From assembly GCF_008085915.1 (NCBI RefSeq), contig NZ_VSJK01000013.1, positions 81,360-145,359 on the forward strand: DNA of 64,000 bases, given 5' to 3'. Every line of letters starts with the position of its first letter. Position 1 is the stretch's first letter. Below are positions 1 to 8,702 of the stretch, one piece after another. This DNA comes from Oceaniovalibus sp. ACAM 378 (GTDB taxonomy: Bacteria > Pseudomonadota > Alphaproteobacteria > Rhodobacterales > Rhodobacteraceae). Both the position numbers and the translations under genes were made by a program. The notes under the pieces were generated by a model. It did no database searches and was not told the origin of the DNA. It saw only the letters and a program-made list of their open reading frames with translations.

Positions 1-1181
1 GATCCAGGCGCGCTGTCTCCAGCGGCATCAATGTGAGGAAGGCGGATGTGATGGGTGCGCCCATCGATACCATCGATCACGGCAAAGGCTGTGCCCTTCA
101 GTTCATCGTCGAGGCCTCGATCGACGAGTCGTCCGATAACCGGATCATTGAGGCTTTCACCGGCGAGTACGTAGCTCGCTGCTCCACGTTCGATGCCGCG
201 TTCGGTGAGGCTGCGATGAATGCGCTTGATGATATCGCCGCGTTCGCCGAGTTCTCGCAAGGTCGTCTCAGCGCTCTCGTCAATCACCCATTGGCCGGGG
301 CCGATCTGGTCGGCGAGACCGAGGGTTTCCAGCTTGCGCAGCCGCCCAACTTTCAGTGCGTGATGATCATCCGGCTGACGGCCGGGCTGGGGTGCGAGAT
401 CGATGACGCCGTGTCGACTGCTGTCTCTCTCAAGCTGTCGGTCCATACTGGTCCAGCGCTCGCTTTCAATTTGCCGTTCGAGCGTACTGCGGATGTCGAG
501 ATCGGTGCGTGGTCCGAGTTCGAGCGTGATGAAATCGCGCGCCCGATCGCGCATACCCTCCTTGATGTAGTCGCGTGAAATGACAAGGTCCTCGCCATTA
601 TCCTGGACACCGCGCATGATGAGATGGATATGCGGATGCTCAGTGTTCCAGTGATCGACGGCGACCCAGTCGAGTTTCGTACCGAGATCCTTCTCCATCT
701 GTCCGGCAAGATCGGCGGTGAAGGATCGAAGGTCCGCCATCTCCAACGCGTCATCAGGCGAGACGATGAAGCGAAAATGGTGGCGGTCGTCTTCGCAGCG
801 CTCGGCGAATGCCTTCGCGTCTATCTCCTCTTCGTCTGGTCCGAAGAGTTTTGCCTTCTCACCGTCGCGGGTGACGCCTTCGCGACGCAGATAGGTTAGA
901 TGGGTGGCAAGCGGTGCACCGCGTCCATTGTTGCGTACGACGCGCGCCTTGACGACGGCACCACGGGAACGCGCCGTGATAAACCTGTTGGCCTGCACGG
1001 TGGCCCGCTGCCCGCGTCCGAAACGCGAGCGACTGCCGGAGACGATCGTTCCCCTGCGCGAGAAGGAGCCGCCGGCCTTTTGTGCAGCGGCCAACGCCTG
1101 AGCGATGAAGGGTCGCGCGCGCTGACTGGACGATGATCGAATGCGCCCCGGTCGGATGCGGAACTCGTCTTCGCCACTCAT
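1..1181 (-). CDS. VirD2-like relaxase / mobilisation nuclease, C-terminus cut by window edge
   Basis: The minus-strand frame opens at an ATG at 1181 and stays open to base 1, so at least 393 residues are present and the C-terminus lies outside the window. The N-terminus is basic (Ser/Arg-rich). A stretch near residues 180-195 reads DHWNTEHPHIHLIMRG, the histidine-rich metal-binding motif of MOB relaxases that nick oriT. Proteins of this build in alphaproteobacteria usually continue into a DUF3363 domain. The gene lies next to transfer-type genes on the same strand, which fits DNA processing for conjugation. The family call is firm; the exact subfamily is inferred because the protein is incomplete. 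Confidence 0.85.
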   Translation of the reverse strand, partial: MSGEDEFRIRPGRIRSSSSQRARPFIAQALAAAQKAGGSFSRRGTIVSGSRSRFGRGQRATVQANRFITARSRGAVVKARVVRNNGRGAPLATHLTYLRREGVTRDGEKAKLFGPDEEEIDAKAFAERCEDDRHHFRFIVSPDDALEMADLRSFTADLAGQMEKDLGTKLDWVAVDHWNTEHPHIHLIMRGVQDNGEDLVISRDYIKEGMRDRARDFITLELGPRTDLDIRSTLERQIESERWTSMDRQLERDSSRHGVIDLAPQPGRQPDDHHALKVGRLRKLETLGLADQIGPGQWVIDESAETTLRELGERGDIIKRIHRSLTERGIERGAASYVLAGESLNDPVIGRLVDRGLDDELKGTAFAVIDGIDGRTHHIRLPHIDAAGDSAPG

Positions 1182-1425
1182 GACGAAGACCCCGCACATC
1201 GCGCAAACGGCTTGGAACTATTGGAAAAGAAGGGGAATCGCAGGCTGCGCCCAAAGTGCACACATCGTGTTTGCGCGAAGTAACCCCTTGATAAACCACG
1301 ACCGCCCATGGCCACACATCGTGGCCTTTTATCCTGCCATCCCCTTCCTCTGTCTTCTGTCGCTCCCCTCAACACACGCCACGCCACGCTGCTGCTTTCG
1401 GACGTGCGAATTGCGGATGCTCTCG

Positions 1426-2184
1426 TCATGGCGAGTTCTCCCCGCGCGACTGGTCGACGAACACGGGTTCGTGCTGCGCATTGTTCGTGTCGTTAGGGCG
1501 CACGCGTGATGTCACTTGGCCGTCTGCCGAACCGCTCTCGGCCTGCGCCCGATCTGCAGCCGATTTACGCTGCGAGCGGTCGATGAACAGCGGCGCTTCG
1601 CGCCAATCCGGGGGTGGAGGAGCGACAGTGGCCGTGCTTTCCGGTAGTGCCAGACCGAGCATCGGCAGCAATCGTGCCATGTAAGCCCGTGTCTCGCGCG
1701 GGAGCGCGCGACCGCGATCGAGATGCTGTTGGTAGCGCTCGGGACCGGCATTGTAGGCCGCGAGGAAACCGGGCGATCCGAAGCGGTCATACATCTCTCG
1801 CAGATACGCCGTGCCGCCGAAAATGTTGGCGCGGGGATCGAAGGGGTCGCGTCCGAGACGGTGGCGCGCGCTTAATTCGGCCCATGTCTCGGGCATGATT
1901 TGCATCAGCCCCATCGCGCCCGCGCTGGAGACGGCACGGGTTCTGCCCGCGCTTTCGACCTGCATGACGGCGCGGATCCAGCGCTCCGGAATGCGAAACC
2001 GTTGCGAGGCTTCGGCGATGTGCGCCGCATGGGAAGTCTGCGCGGATCGCTCGGCGGGGGCACTTTGCGCGAACGTGATCGTCGGCAGAGCGGCACCGCA
2101 GAAAAGGCCGGAAAGGAGAAGGAGGGCTGCATACCGGACGGCAAGCGGCCGCCCGGTGGCTGTGCGATGACGTGGAATGGGCAT
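1426..2184 (-). CDS. VirB1-like lytic transglycosylase
   Basis: This 252-aa protein starts with a basic stretch and a hydrophobic segment (about residues 17-39) ending in a plausible AQS cleavage site, so it is probably exported. The SLT domain spans about residues 55-170. The catalytic Glu lies in VMQVESAGR, followed by GAMGLMQIMPETW and LAAYNAGPERY, the standard motifs of this fold. The C-terminal 80 residues are Pro/Ser/charged and look disordered. It starts 4 bp after the DUF736 stop and so is probably cotranscribed with it. The expected role is local peptidoglycan cleavage during assembly of the conjugation channel. Confidence 0.88.
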   Translation of the reverse strand: MPIPRHRTATGRPLAVRYAALLLLSGLFCGAALPTITFAQSAPAERSAQTSHAAHIAEASQRFRIPERWIRAVMQVESAGRTRAVSSAGAMGLMQIMPETWAELSARHRLGRDPFDPRANIFGGTAYLREMYDRFGSPGFLAAYNAGPERYQQHLDRGRALPRETRAYMARLLPMLGLALPESTATVAPPPPDWREAPLFIDRSQRKSAADRAQAESGSADGQVTSRVRPNDTNNAQHEPVFVDQSRGENSP

Positions 2185-2188
2185 CGCA

Positions 2189-2527
2189 CTATGCCGTTTC
2201 GCGGCGTTTCGGTGGCCGGTTCCAGGCCAGCAAATAGGCGTCGTTGTCGCTCACCGAGTGGAACAGGTTGGCGTGAATCGGATGCGGCAAAGCCGGATCG
2301 TCGATCAGCACCGAAACGTAGTCGCCTGCCCTTTCGCCGGTGCGCTTCCAGCCTGCACCGACTTCCAGCGCCTGTTCGTCGTTGCCGATATGGACGCGGT
2401 AGTCCGGTGCGTTCTCGGCATCGGTTCGCTCTGCCGGAACAAGCGTCAGTTGGGCGCTGAGGGTGAGCGTCTTGAGGTGTCCGCGATATCCGTCGCGGGT
2501 GCGGGTGAAATGTCCGATATGTGCCAT
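2189..2527 (-). CDS. DUF736 family protein
   Basis: This 112-aa protein begins MAHIGHFTRTRDGYRGHLKT and ends with an AYLLAWNRP segment, the characteristic ends of DUF736 proteins. These are common on alphaproteobacterial plasmids and integrative elements, and their function is not established. It sits between the TraF-like protease and the lytic transglycosylase in the same direction. A second full copy lies at 12994-13314, and a fragment of a third is visible at 10852-10950. No catalytic motif is apparent. Confidence 0.88.
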   Translation of the reverse strand: MAHIGHFTRTRDGYRGHLKTLTLSAQLTLVPAERTDAENAPDYRVHIGNDEQALEVGAGWKRTGERAGDYVSVLIDDPALPHPIHANLFHSVSDNDAYLLAWNRPPKRRETA

Positions 2528-2573
2528 GGTATTGTCCTTTCATCTGGTGTTGGAGGGAGGTTGAGTGCACCGA

Positions 2574-3119
2574 TCAATCGGTGCCGGTGCGCCATCGGTA
2601 ACGGCCCGTGCCGGGCTCAATGGTCCAGACCGGGACCGCCGTTCCGATGATCGAACTGGCCGGGATCGGCCCGAAATACCGCCCGTCGAGGCTGTTCCGG
2701 GCGTCGCGATTCATGAGGAAGACTTCATCACGGGCGATGCGCCGACAGCCGTGCCAGACCGGCATAAGGCGGCCGAACGTGTCTTGTTCGAGCGCGTCGC
2801 CCATCGCGATGCCGTCGACGGTGATGGTGCGATTAATGCGGCAAACCGTCTGTCCGGGCAGTCCGACAACACGTTTGAGCAAGAGGATATCTGGCGGCAG
2901 ATAGCCACGCTCGACGGCGAAGCGTTCGAGCGGTTCGGGTGCATCGACGACGACAAGATCGGGGATTTCGAGACCGTCCGCTGACCGCACCTGATAGAAC
3001 CCGATCGGCGCGGAAGGGCTGGCGTTCCAGATGATCGCCGTGGGAAGTTCGACAAATGCCGGAATAGCGATGGCAGCGATTGCGACCGCACCAACGCGTG
3101 ACCATGTGCGGCGCTTCAT
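2574..3119 (-). CDS. traF: S26 family signal peptidase, TraF-like
   Basis: This 181-aa protein has an N-terminal membrane anchor (about residues 9-30). The Ser of SPSAPIGFYQV and the Lys of LLLKRVVGLPGQTV are the Ser/Lys catalytic pair of S26 peptidases. Near the C-terminus is NSLDGRYFGPIP, the conserved S26 box. TraF proteins of this type mature conjugative pilin. I chose the ATG at 3119 because it overlaps the DUF2840 stop as ATGA, implying translational coupling; an upstream in-frame ATG at 3146 would only add nine residues inside the neighbouring gene. Confidence 0.88.
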   Translation of the reverse strand: MKRRTWSRVGAVAIAAIAIPAFVELPTAIIWNASPSAPIGFYQVRSADGLEIPDLVVVDAPEPLERFAVERGYLPPDILLLKRVVGLPGQTVCRINRTITVDGIAMGDALEQDTFGRLMPVWHGCRRIARDEVFLMNRDARNSLDGRYFGPIPASSIIGTAVPVWTIEPGTGRYRWRTGTD

Positions 3120-3637
3120 CGGCTCGCCCTCCGACACTTCAGCCAAGCGGAATGACGTGCCTGCGTGTAGGTTCGGGGTTCCAAACGAGCGGTGAGCCGG
3201 TTATGAACGTGCCGCCAGTGATCGGGCGAAACGTCGGCGGGATCGATACCCTGCGCCTCGATCGCATCGATGATCTGGAGAATGCGTTCGACCTTGGGCC
3301 AGCTCTCGGCATTCAGCAGGATGTTTCCACCGGGACGCACGTAGGGCAGTGTCTGGTAGGGCTCATTGGGGCGAACGGCGCGCACGATGGCGATGCGCGA
3401 GAGGATCGTGCCGTAGTTGTTGGACTGCCAGCGGAGGAAGGCGAAGATGCTGCCGGGCGCGAAACTGACGATACGGCGACGTCGATCGATGATGCGTTCC
3501 TTGGCGACGCGGCCGAAACGGATCCAGTGTTCGATCGTCTTCTCGACCCAGATCAGTTCGACATGGGTGAGCGTGTCTCGATTGTACGCCGTGGGCGTAT
3601 TAATTGCAGAAGTGTTGTGGGGGCAATCACCGGTCAT
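3116..3637 (-). CDS. DUF2840 family protein
   Basis: This 173-aa basic protein contains LTHVELIWVEKTIEHWIRFG and, later, IVSFAPGSIFAFLRWQSN and RPGGNILLNAESWPKVERIL, features I recognise from DUF2840 proteins encoded between repA/parA and traF in integrative elements. Its function is unknown. The ATG at 3637 lies inside the last codons of repA (11-bp overlap), and the stop overlaps the traF start, so repA, DUF2840 and traF appear to be one transcriptional unit. A longer start at 3688 is possible but would overlap repA further. A parA gene often found in this interval is absent. Confidence 0.8.
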   Translation of the reverse strand: MTGDCPHNTSAINTPTAYNRDTLTHVELIWVEKTIEHWIRFGRVAKERIIDRRRRIVSFAPGSIFAFLRWQSNNYGTILSRIAIVRAVRPNEPYQTLPYVRPGGNILLNAESWPKVERILQIIDAIEAQGIDPADVSPDHWRHVHNRLTARLEPRTYTQARHSAWLKCRRASR

Positions 3638-4688
3638 TGCGCGTCTCCGCAGTGCCGGAAACGCGCGTCTCAACGCGGTTTTCCACATGATCCCGAGCTC
3701 TACAAAAGTTAGATTCTGGGTTAGACTCTAAGTTAAGGGTGCGATTTTCGTCGCTTTTGCAGTGAGTTAAGCCCGATTTCGGTTCCCGATAGCACGACAC
3801 CCCGGTTCCCGATGGCACGATAGGTCGGGTTCCCGATAGCACGAGGCCGTCCCCAGTTTTTCCACAGGGTGCGGGCTCGAAGGCGAGCAAGGTCTTGCCG
3901 CCGATCTCGAACTCGATCGAGAGGATGTATCCCGGCAATGGCTGACGGCGGACGATGTCGCGCAGTTCGAAAGCGAAGCGCTTGAACGGCGATAGGCTCC
4001 CGGACTTCAGATAGAGGTGTCGAAACTCGAACCGCCAACCGCCGCGTTGGCGTCCGCCATGCTTGCGCACGATACGATAAAGCCAGCGATCAAAACCGCC
4101 TGTGAGGGAGAAATAGGAGGGGTCGATGGTAAGGATCAGCGTATCGTCGAGGACGGCGCTGTAGAACCAGTCCGGAACGATCAGTTCGATTCCTAGCGGG
4201 CGACCGGCGTGATCGGTGCGCTCGACCCACTCGTTGATCCACGAGAAACGGTGCCGCCGTCCCGATGCCGGTTGCCGGATCGTTGTCGCCACTGTTGTGG
4301 ATTGCAGACGGTCGAGCGCCGCCTTGAGACGCATATAATCGCGCGCGCTGACGCCACGGCCAATGAAGGTGAGAATCTCGTAGGGCGTTGCGGCCATGAG
4401 GCGCGACGTGCGCAGCCCGGCGTCGCGTGCTTCGACCAACTGGCTGGCGGCCCAGATCAGGATGTCGGCATCCCAGATCGTCGCCATCCCGTGTTCCGGC
4501 ACGGCTTCAACCCGGATGACCACACCGGCGACAGCGTAGTCGATGGGCTTGACCCGATGCGATTTGGACAAGCTGAAGAACGGATAGGCCATCAGGTCCT
4601 GCGCATCGCGTGGGGCGGGATCGGCGCTGCAAGCATAGAATAGCTCGAGCTGTGCGCGGTCGGACGTGGTTGGCTGCTTCTTCGTCAT
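3627..4688 (-). CDS. repA: Replication initiator RepA (RPA family)
   Basis: This 353-aa protein contains MAYPFFSLSKSHRVKPIDY near the N-terminus, then DADILIWAASQLVEARDAG and SPFKRFAFELRDIVRRQPLPGY. This is the layout of the RepA/RPA-type initiators of alphaproteobacterial plasmids and Tn4371-like elements. These proteins bind origin repeats and start replication. The C-terminal 70 residues are low in predicted structure, and their coding DNA contains three copies of an iteron-like repeat, so the origin may lie within the gene. It is followed without a gap by DUF2840 and preceded by a small HTH gene 20 bp away. Confidence 0.85.
   Translation of the reverse strand: MTKKQPTTSDRAQLELFYACSADPAPRDAQDLMAYPFFSLSKSHRVKPIDYAVAGVVIRVEAVPEHGMATIWDADILIWAASQLVEARDAGLRTSRLMAATPYEILTFIGRGVSARDYMRLKAALDRLQSTTVATTIRQPASGRRHRFSWINEWVERTDHAGRPLGIELIVPDWFYSAVLDDTLILTIDPSYFSLTGGFDRWLYRIVRKHGGRQRGGWRFEFRHLYLKSGSLSPFKRFAFELRDIVRRQPLPGYILSIEFEIGGKTLLAFEPAPCGKTGDGLVLSGTRPIVPSGTGVSCYREPKSGLTHCKSDENRTLNLESNPESNFCRARDHVENRVETRVSGTAETRNDR
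3781..3844. repeat. Three iteron-like direct repeats inside repA
   Basis: The 17-mer GGTTCCCGATRGCACGA occurs at 3781, 3804 and 3828, with unit spacing of 23 and 24 bp (about two helical turns). The copies differ only at the R position. They fall in the 3' coding part of repA, where they encode a repetitive peptide. Regular spacing and adjacency to an initiator gene suggest RepA-binding iterons or an incompatibility locus; this is inference from layout. Confidence 0.6.
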
Positions 4689-4708
4689 GACGAAATCTGC
4701 CGAATCGA

Positions 4709-4990
4709 TCAGCGAGACCAGTCGCCGGAACCGGCGAGTGTTCTTTCGTCATGGCGTTTGGCGGGCAGAACCGATCCGCGTGGATCAGACGTCGAAGTGA
4801 CGGTGCCGCGATCGGCCCAGGCCTGCAGGTCCTCGATGGAGTAGACGACGCGCCCGCCGAGCTTGCGATAGGCGGGACCGGTGCCATAGGTGCGGTGTTT
4901 TTCCAGCGTCCGGCCTGACAGGCTCAGGAAATGGGCGGCTTCGGGAGTACGCAGATAGCGTGGCGGCAAGCCGGTGGGATTGGCGGACAT
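4709..4990 (-). CDS. AlpA/excisionase-type helix-turn-helix protein
   Basis: This is a 93-aa protein whose core reads YLRTPEAAHFLSLSGRTLEKHR, then RKLGGRVVYSIEDLQAWAD. This is the winged HTH_17/MerR-like fold of AlpA and excisionase proteins. It ends 20 bp upstream of repA in the same direction and probably regulates that operon or assists excision. The ATG at 4990 gives the usual length; a start at 5017 adds nine residues. Confidence 0.8.
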   Translation of the reverse strand: MSANPTGLPPRYLRTPEAAHFLSLSGRTLEKHRTYGTGPAYRKLGGRVVYSIEDLQAWADRGTVTSTSDPRGSVLPAKRHDERTLAGSGDWSR

Positions 4991-5017
4991 GATCGGACCT
5001 CCGTGGGTTGCGTTCAA

Positions 5018-5303
5018 GCCGCTGAGAAACAGCGGCGGATTGCGGCCACGATGGCGAAGAGAAGCCGGAAAGGGGGATGGGGAAGTAGCGGGGGGTAAAA
5101 TCTCACCCCCGCGATTTGGTCAAGTCCATGGCCAAATGCTCGGAACGCGGTTGATCGACGCTGCTTGCGCAGGCCAGCATTATTTCCAGACGGTGCCTAA
5201 AACTTAGAATGTCACAGTTCAGGAATGGCGGTACCGAGTCGATCTTGCAGATCTTCCGGAGAGCAGCGAATGTCACCTTTCGATACTGACGAAGGATCAA
5301 TTT
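5018..5303. other. Intergenic region between divergent HTH gene and EEP gene
   Basis: No coding sequence was recognised. The region contains a G/C hairpin at about 5088-5113 (GCGGGGGG, a short AT loop, then ACCCCCGC with one unpaired G). It should carry the promoters of the divergent AlpA-like/repA operon and the EEP gene, but no clear sigma-70 pair stands out. Confidence 0.4.
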
Positions 5304-6104
5304 ATGAAGATCATGTGTTTGAATGGCTGGGGTGGCAAGTTGCATGAGGCCTTACTGCCTTATCTCCAAACGTGCGCCCCTGAAATCCTTTGCTTGCAGG
5401 AAGTCATTCATAGCCCGAGTTCAGATAAGGGCTGGCTAACATATCGCGATGGTGATCACGTCTTGCCGCAGAGGGCGAATTTCTTTCGCGATGTGTGCAA
5501 AGCCTTGCCAAATCACGTCGCAGTGTTTTGTCCGGCAGCGCAGGGTATTCTTTGGGACGAAGACCAGTCCATCCCCTCACGATTTGGGCTGGCGACATTT
5601 GTGCACGAATCGGTCCCGATTATCGGTCAGTTTCAGGGTTTCGTCCACAAGGGCTATTCGCCGGTCGGATATGGTGAACACCCGCGGTCGCGCAACGCCC
5701 ACGGCATTCGGGTCTTTGACTACAGTTCAAATCGTTCAATTAGCATAACGCATATGCACGGTCTGCGCGACCTTAATGGAAAGATGGATACGCCGGAGCG
5801 AACGAAGCAGGCACGTCGGCTTCTGGACCTTTCTCGGAGTGTATCGGAGCCGGACGACCTGGTAGTGGTTTGTGGTGACTTCAACGTCGAACCTGACAGT
5901 GAAACGCTTCGAATATTGAATGATGCAGGACTGTTTGAATTGGTGACAGGGCACGGGTTTACGAGCACACGGAACGCACAATACAAAAAGCCCGGCAAGT
6001 TTGCCGACTACATGCTGATCAGTGACGCTGACGCCGTGCAAGGGTTTGAAGTGGTTTACGATGTAGAAGTTTCGGATCATTGTCCGCTCGTTCTCAGCCT
6101 TTAG
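5304..6104 (+). CDS. Endonuclease/exonuclease/phosphatase (EEP) family protein
   Basis: The 266-aa protein carries the EEP motif series in order: LNGWGG at the N-terminus, LCLQEV near residue 32, THMHGL in the middle, VVCGDFNVEP near 190, and SDHCPLVLSL at the C-terminus. The metal-binding Glu of LQEV and the catalytic Asp/Asn and His of GDFNV and SDH are all present. No signal peptide is seen. The family includes AP endonucleases, nucleases and lipid phosphatases, and the substrate cannot be told from sequence. It stands alone on the plus strand within the transfer region and appears to be cargo. Confidence 0.85.
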   Translation: MKIMCLNGWGGKLHEALLPYLQTCAPEILCLQEVIHSPSSDKGWLTYRDGDHVLPQRANFFRDVCKALPNHVAVFCPAAQGILWDEDQSIPSRFGLATFVHESVPIIGQFQGFVHKGYSPVGYGEHPRSRNAHGIRVFDYSSNRSISITHMHGLRDLNGKMDTPERTKQARRLLDLSRSVSEPDDLVVVCGDFNVEPDSETLRILNDAGLFELVTGHGFTSTRNAQYKKPGKFADYMLISDADAVQGFEVVYDVEVSDHCPLVLSL

Positions 6105-6196
6105 TAACGGTTGTGACCAATGCCGTAACTCAAGTTCCTACATCAAACGCCTGGCAAATCCGGAAGGCGCTGTGAGGGCTCGCAATTGCGCACTAA

Positions 6197-6968
6197 TCAC
6201 GACCGTCTCCGATGGCGGAGGAGCGTGCGATATCCGCCGTCAATCAAAGTGCGCCCGTCGGTCACAAGGGCGATCGTGGCGTCGCGCAATGCGGACGTTT
6301 TCCAAGGCTCCGTGGACACCCGCGACGTTCCGAAAATCACATTGGCAATTTCCCGGTAGGTCGCTCCGGTTTGATGCCCGTCAATGGCCTGAAGCATGCG
6401 GCGCAGTCGACGGCGGCGTTGCGTAGTTAGCCGTGTGTCGGCGGTCAGTCGGCGATCCCGCAGAAGAAGTGAAAGCCGCTTAAGCGCCTCCATGCGGTCA
6501 ATGCAGCTGTCATCGATCGGGATGAGTGCCGCGAGTGGCATCCCCGGCTGCGCTCCGTCGATGAGCAGTAATCTGATTTTTTCTCCATTATCGTCGATCC
6601 GCAGACTCAGTCCATTCGGGTCATGACGCGTGTGGTTCTTATCGATTTCCGGCAAAGATACGGGTTTCTGCCCCGAAATCGGTGTGTTTGCAGTGAGGAT
6701 GACAGTGCCCGGATCGACCTCCGGTTGCCAATAGACGGCAGCCCGCAACGCATCGTGAAGAGGATCGATCGGGAAATCGCAACCCCCAAGACTGGCGCAC
6801 AAGTCGCGTCAGGTCTTGGGGGTCCTCTTTCTTCCGTTTGGCGCTGGCATAATCGTGCTGATAATCGATATTGCGGCGTAGCCATTCCCAGGCAAGGTCC
6901 GGCGCAGTCAGGGATTCCACATAGTCGTATTCGGATGCCGAACGCCACTGAGATGGGTCAAGGGACAT
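6197..6968 (-). pseudogene. DUF6499-DUF2285 regulator split by a frameshift
   Basis: The first frame starts at 6968 with MSLDPSQWRSASEYDYVESL, a DUF6499-type N-terminus, and runs to RQSWGLRFP. The matching downstream part, DPLHDALRAAVYWQPEVDPG followed by a DUF2285-like C-terminal domain ending at 6197, lies in another frame. In related proteins WGLRF is followed directly by a DP...FW.P segment, so the two halves belong to one protein of about 255 residues. Removing one G in the minus-strand run TTTCCCGATCG near 6777 restores reading. This is either a real mutation or a sequence error. Confidence 0.65.
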
Positions 6969-7082
6969 GATGATCCTCCAGACTCGCACATCTGATGCGT
7001 CTCTGCAGTTTCAACTCTAGGGGGAATTAAAGGAAGTCAGCGGGGCAACAACGTGTGATGCCGTGGCGGCATCACACGCTTG

Positions 7083-7346
7083 TCAGTGGCTTGCACCGCG
7101 CAGAAGCTGCCGATAGCCGTGCTCAGTCATCCAGCGTGCGCGGGCGAGGTGAGCTTCGTGGATTTCGTGCGCACGGCTGGGATTTTCTTCTGGATCGATT
7201 TCGAAAACGATGGAAACGACTTCCCGCCAGTCCGCTCCATCGGCGGCGGCATCGAGCAGGCGCATGTAGAGCGTCGCATGTGCCCGGTCGTATTCTGTCA
7301 GTGCCGCGCTTTCCGGCGGCTTGTCGAGGAACTTATCGTTCGACAC
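7083..7346 (-). CDS. Small DUF2285-like DNA-binding protein
   Basis: The 87-aa product contains LTEYDRAHATLYMRLLDAAA, DWREVVSIVFEIDPEENP and HLARARWMTEHGYRQLLRG, a pattern of short DUF2285-type proteins found beside HTH regulators in integrative elements. The GTG start at 7346 follows an AAGGGGGG Shine-Dalgarno-like run; a TTG at 7370 would extend it by eight residues. It lies downstream of the broken DUF2285 gene's promoter region and opposite the XRE gene. The function is probably regulatory and remains inferred. Confidence 0.65.
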   Translation of the reverse strand: MSNDKFLDKPPESAALTEYDRAHATLYMRLLDAAADGADWREVVSIVFEIDPEENPSRAHEIHEAHLARARWMTEHGYRQLLRGASH

Positions 7347-7514
7347 CCTGATCCCCCCTTTTCTTCGCAAGATAGGCGGAAATTCGCCTCATGTTAACTG
7401 GTAACTGAATAGCTATTTGCCGATAGCCATCTTGGCGGCATCACGCGATGAGTGTGTGGCATCGAACGAGTTGCTCGATCGCCGTGAACGTCGGTCCAAG
7501 CCTTCAATTACATA

Positions 7515-7536
7515 TTATAGTTGATAAACTTATAGT
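7515..7536. promoter_or_regulatory. Direct repeat upstream of XRE gene
   Basis: TTATAGT occurs at 7515-7521 and 7530-7536, 15 bp apart, in an AT-rich stretch 25-46 bp upstream of the XRE start. It is a candidate operator for autoregulation. No experiment or comparison supports it here. Confidence 0.3.
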
Positions 7537-7560
7537 ATGTAAACTGCGACTTGTCTGTGC

Positions 7561-7782
7561 ATGGATATGCGTAAACTGGTCGGCCGGAATTTTTCCCGCC
7601 TGCGTCGGGAGAAAGGCCTGACGCAGGAGCAGGTGGAAGAACGTTCGGGCTTCAGCCAGCAATATCTCAGCAGCCTCGAACGGGGCCGACGCAATCCGAC
7701 GGTGATCACGCTTTATGAGTTGGCTCAGGCGCTGGGAGTAGGGCACGTCGAATTGGTGGAGCCAGACGGCGAGGAAGGCTGA
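7561..7782 (+). CDS. XRE family transcriptional regulator
   Basis: This 73-aa protein is almost entirely a lambda-repressor-like HTH: NFSRLRREKGLTQEQVEERS, GFSQQYLSSLERGRRNPTVI, then TLYELAQALGVGHVELVEP. It has no extra domain. Such single-domain regulators often control transfer or excision genes in integrative elements. It lies at the edge of the transfer module, upstream of an IS-rich cargo region. The ATG at 7561 is the only sensible start; no good ribosome site precedes it, so the message may have a short or absent leader. Confidence 0.85.
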   Translation: MDMRKLVGRNFSRLRREKGLTQEQVEERSGFSQQYLSSLERGRRNPTVITLYELAQALGVGHVELVEPDGEEG

Positions 7783-8702
7783 CTGCTTCGCGCAGGCTCA
7801 ATAGGCCGGTATGCGGAACAAAGCGGACTCCTGATGCCATCCGAAAGTTCTCGTGCGAGGGACGGCTATGTCGATGTCGGGCAGGTGTTTCCAGGATTCC
7901 ACGCTTTGATTTGCTCGCGCGTTTCAACTACCCGAACGGCCATGATGTTCACGTCCACATTCTTCCCCCGATTCTGAGCGACTTCCAGTCGTAAGTGCTT
8001 CGGCATCAACTGAGTTGTAATGGTTCCGCTTTGCGCGAGCCAAATGGAGAACGTGTAATGTCCATTCACCAGGAAAAGGACCTGACCCAGAGTCAGGTCG
8101 AAAACTTCATTGAGCACGGTTTTGTCAAGCTCGAAGCTGCCTTCGACGGCGATCTGGCCCGAGACTGCCGCGACGAATTATGGGCCGATATCGGTTTGTC
8201 CCAAGCCCGGCCCGAGACTTTTACGAAGCCGGTCTTCAGCATAGGCTCCAAGTCGTCGCCGCCCTTCATCGCCGCCGCCAATACGCCGCAGCTCCATGCC
8301 GCCTACGACAGTCTCGTCGGCGAAGGTCGCTGGCTCTCTCCGCACGGGCTTGGAACTTTCCCGATCCGCTTCCGGTCGAACGAGCACATCGGCGACCATG
8401 GCTGGCACGTCGACATGGGCTTCGGCACCGAGAACCCGGATTTCATGAAGTGGCGAGCGAACGTCAAAAGCCGTAGTCGCGCCCTGCTCATGCTCTTTCT
8501 GTTTTCGGATGTCGGCCCGGACGATGCACCGAACTGCATACGCAAGAGCTCGCATGCGACCATTGCCCGTGAACTTCTGCCGCATGGCCAGGAAGGCGCA
8601 ACGCTCGGACAACTCTCGGCCGATGGCTATGCATCGACCGAAGATTGCGATGTGGCGCTTGCAACGGGTTCTACGGGGACCGTCTATCTATGCCACCCCT
8701 TA

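Noticed and set aside
5304..6104. EEP protein as a toxin such as a cytolethal distending toxin
   Set aside because: The motifs are general to the fold, and no partner subunits or signal peptide are seen.
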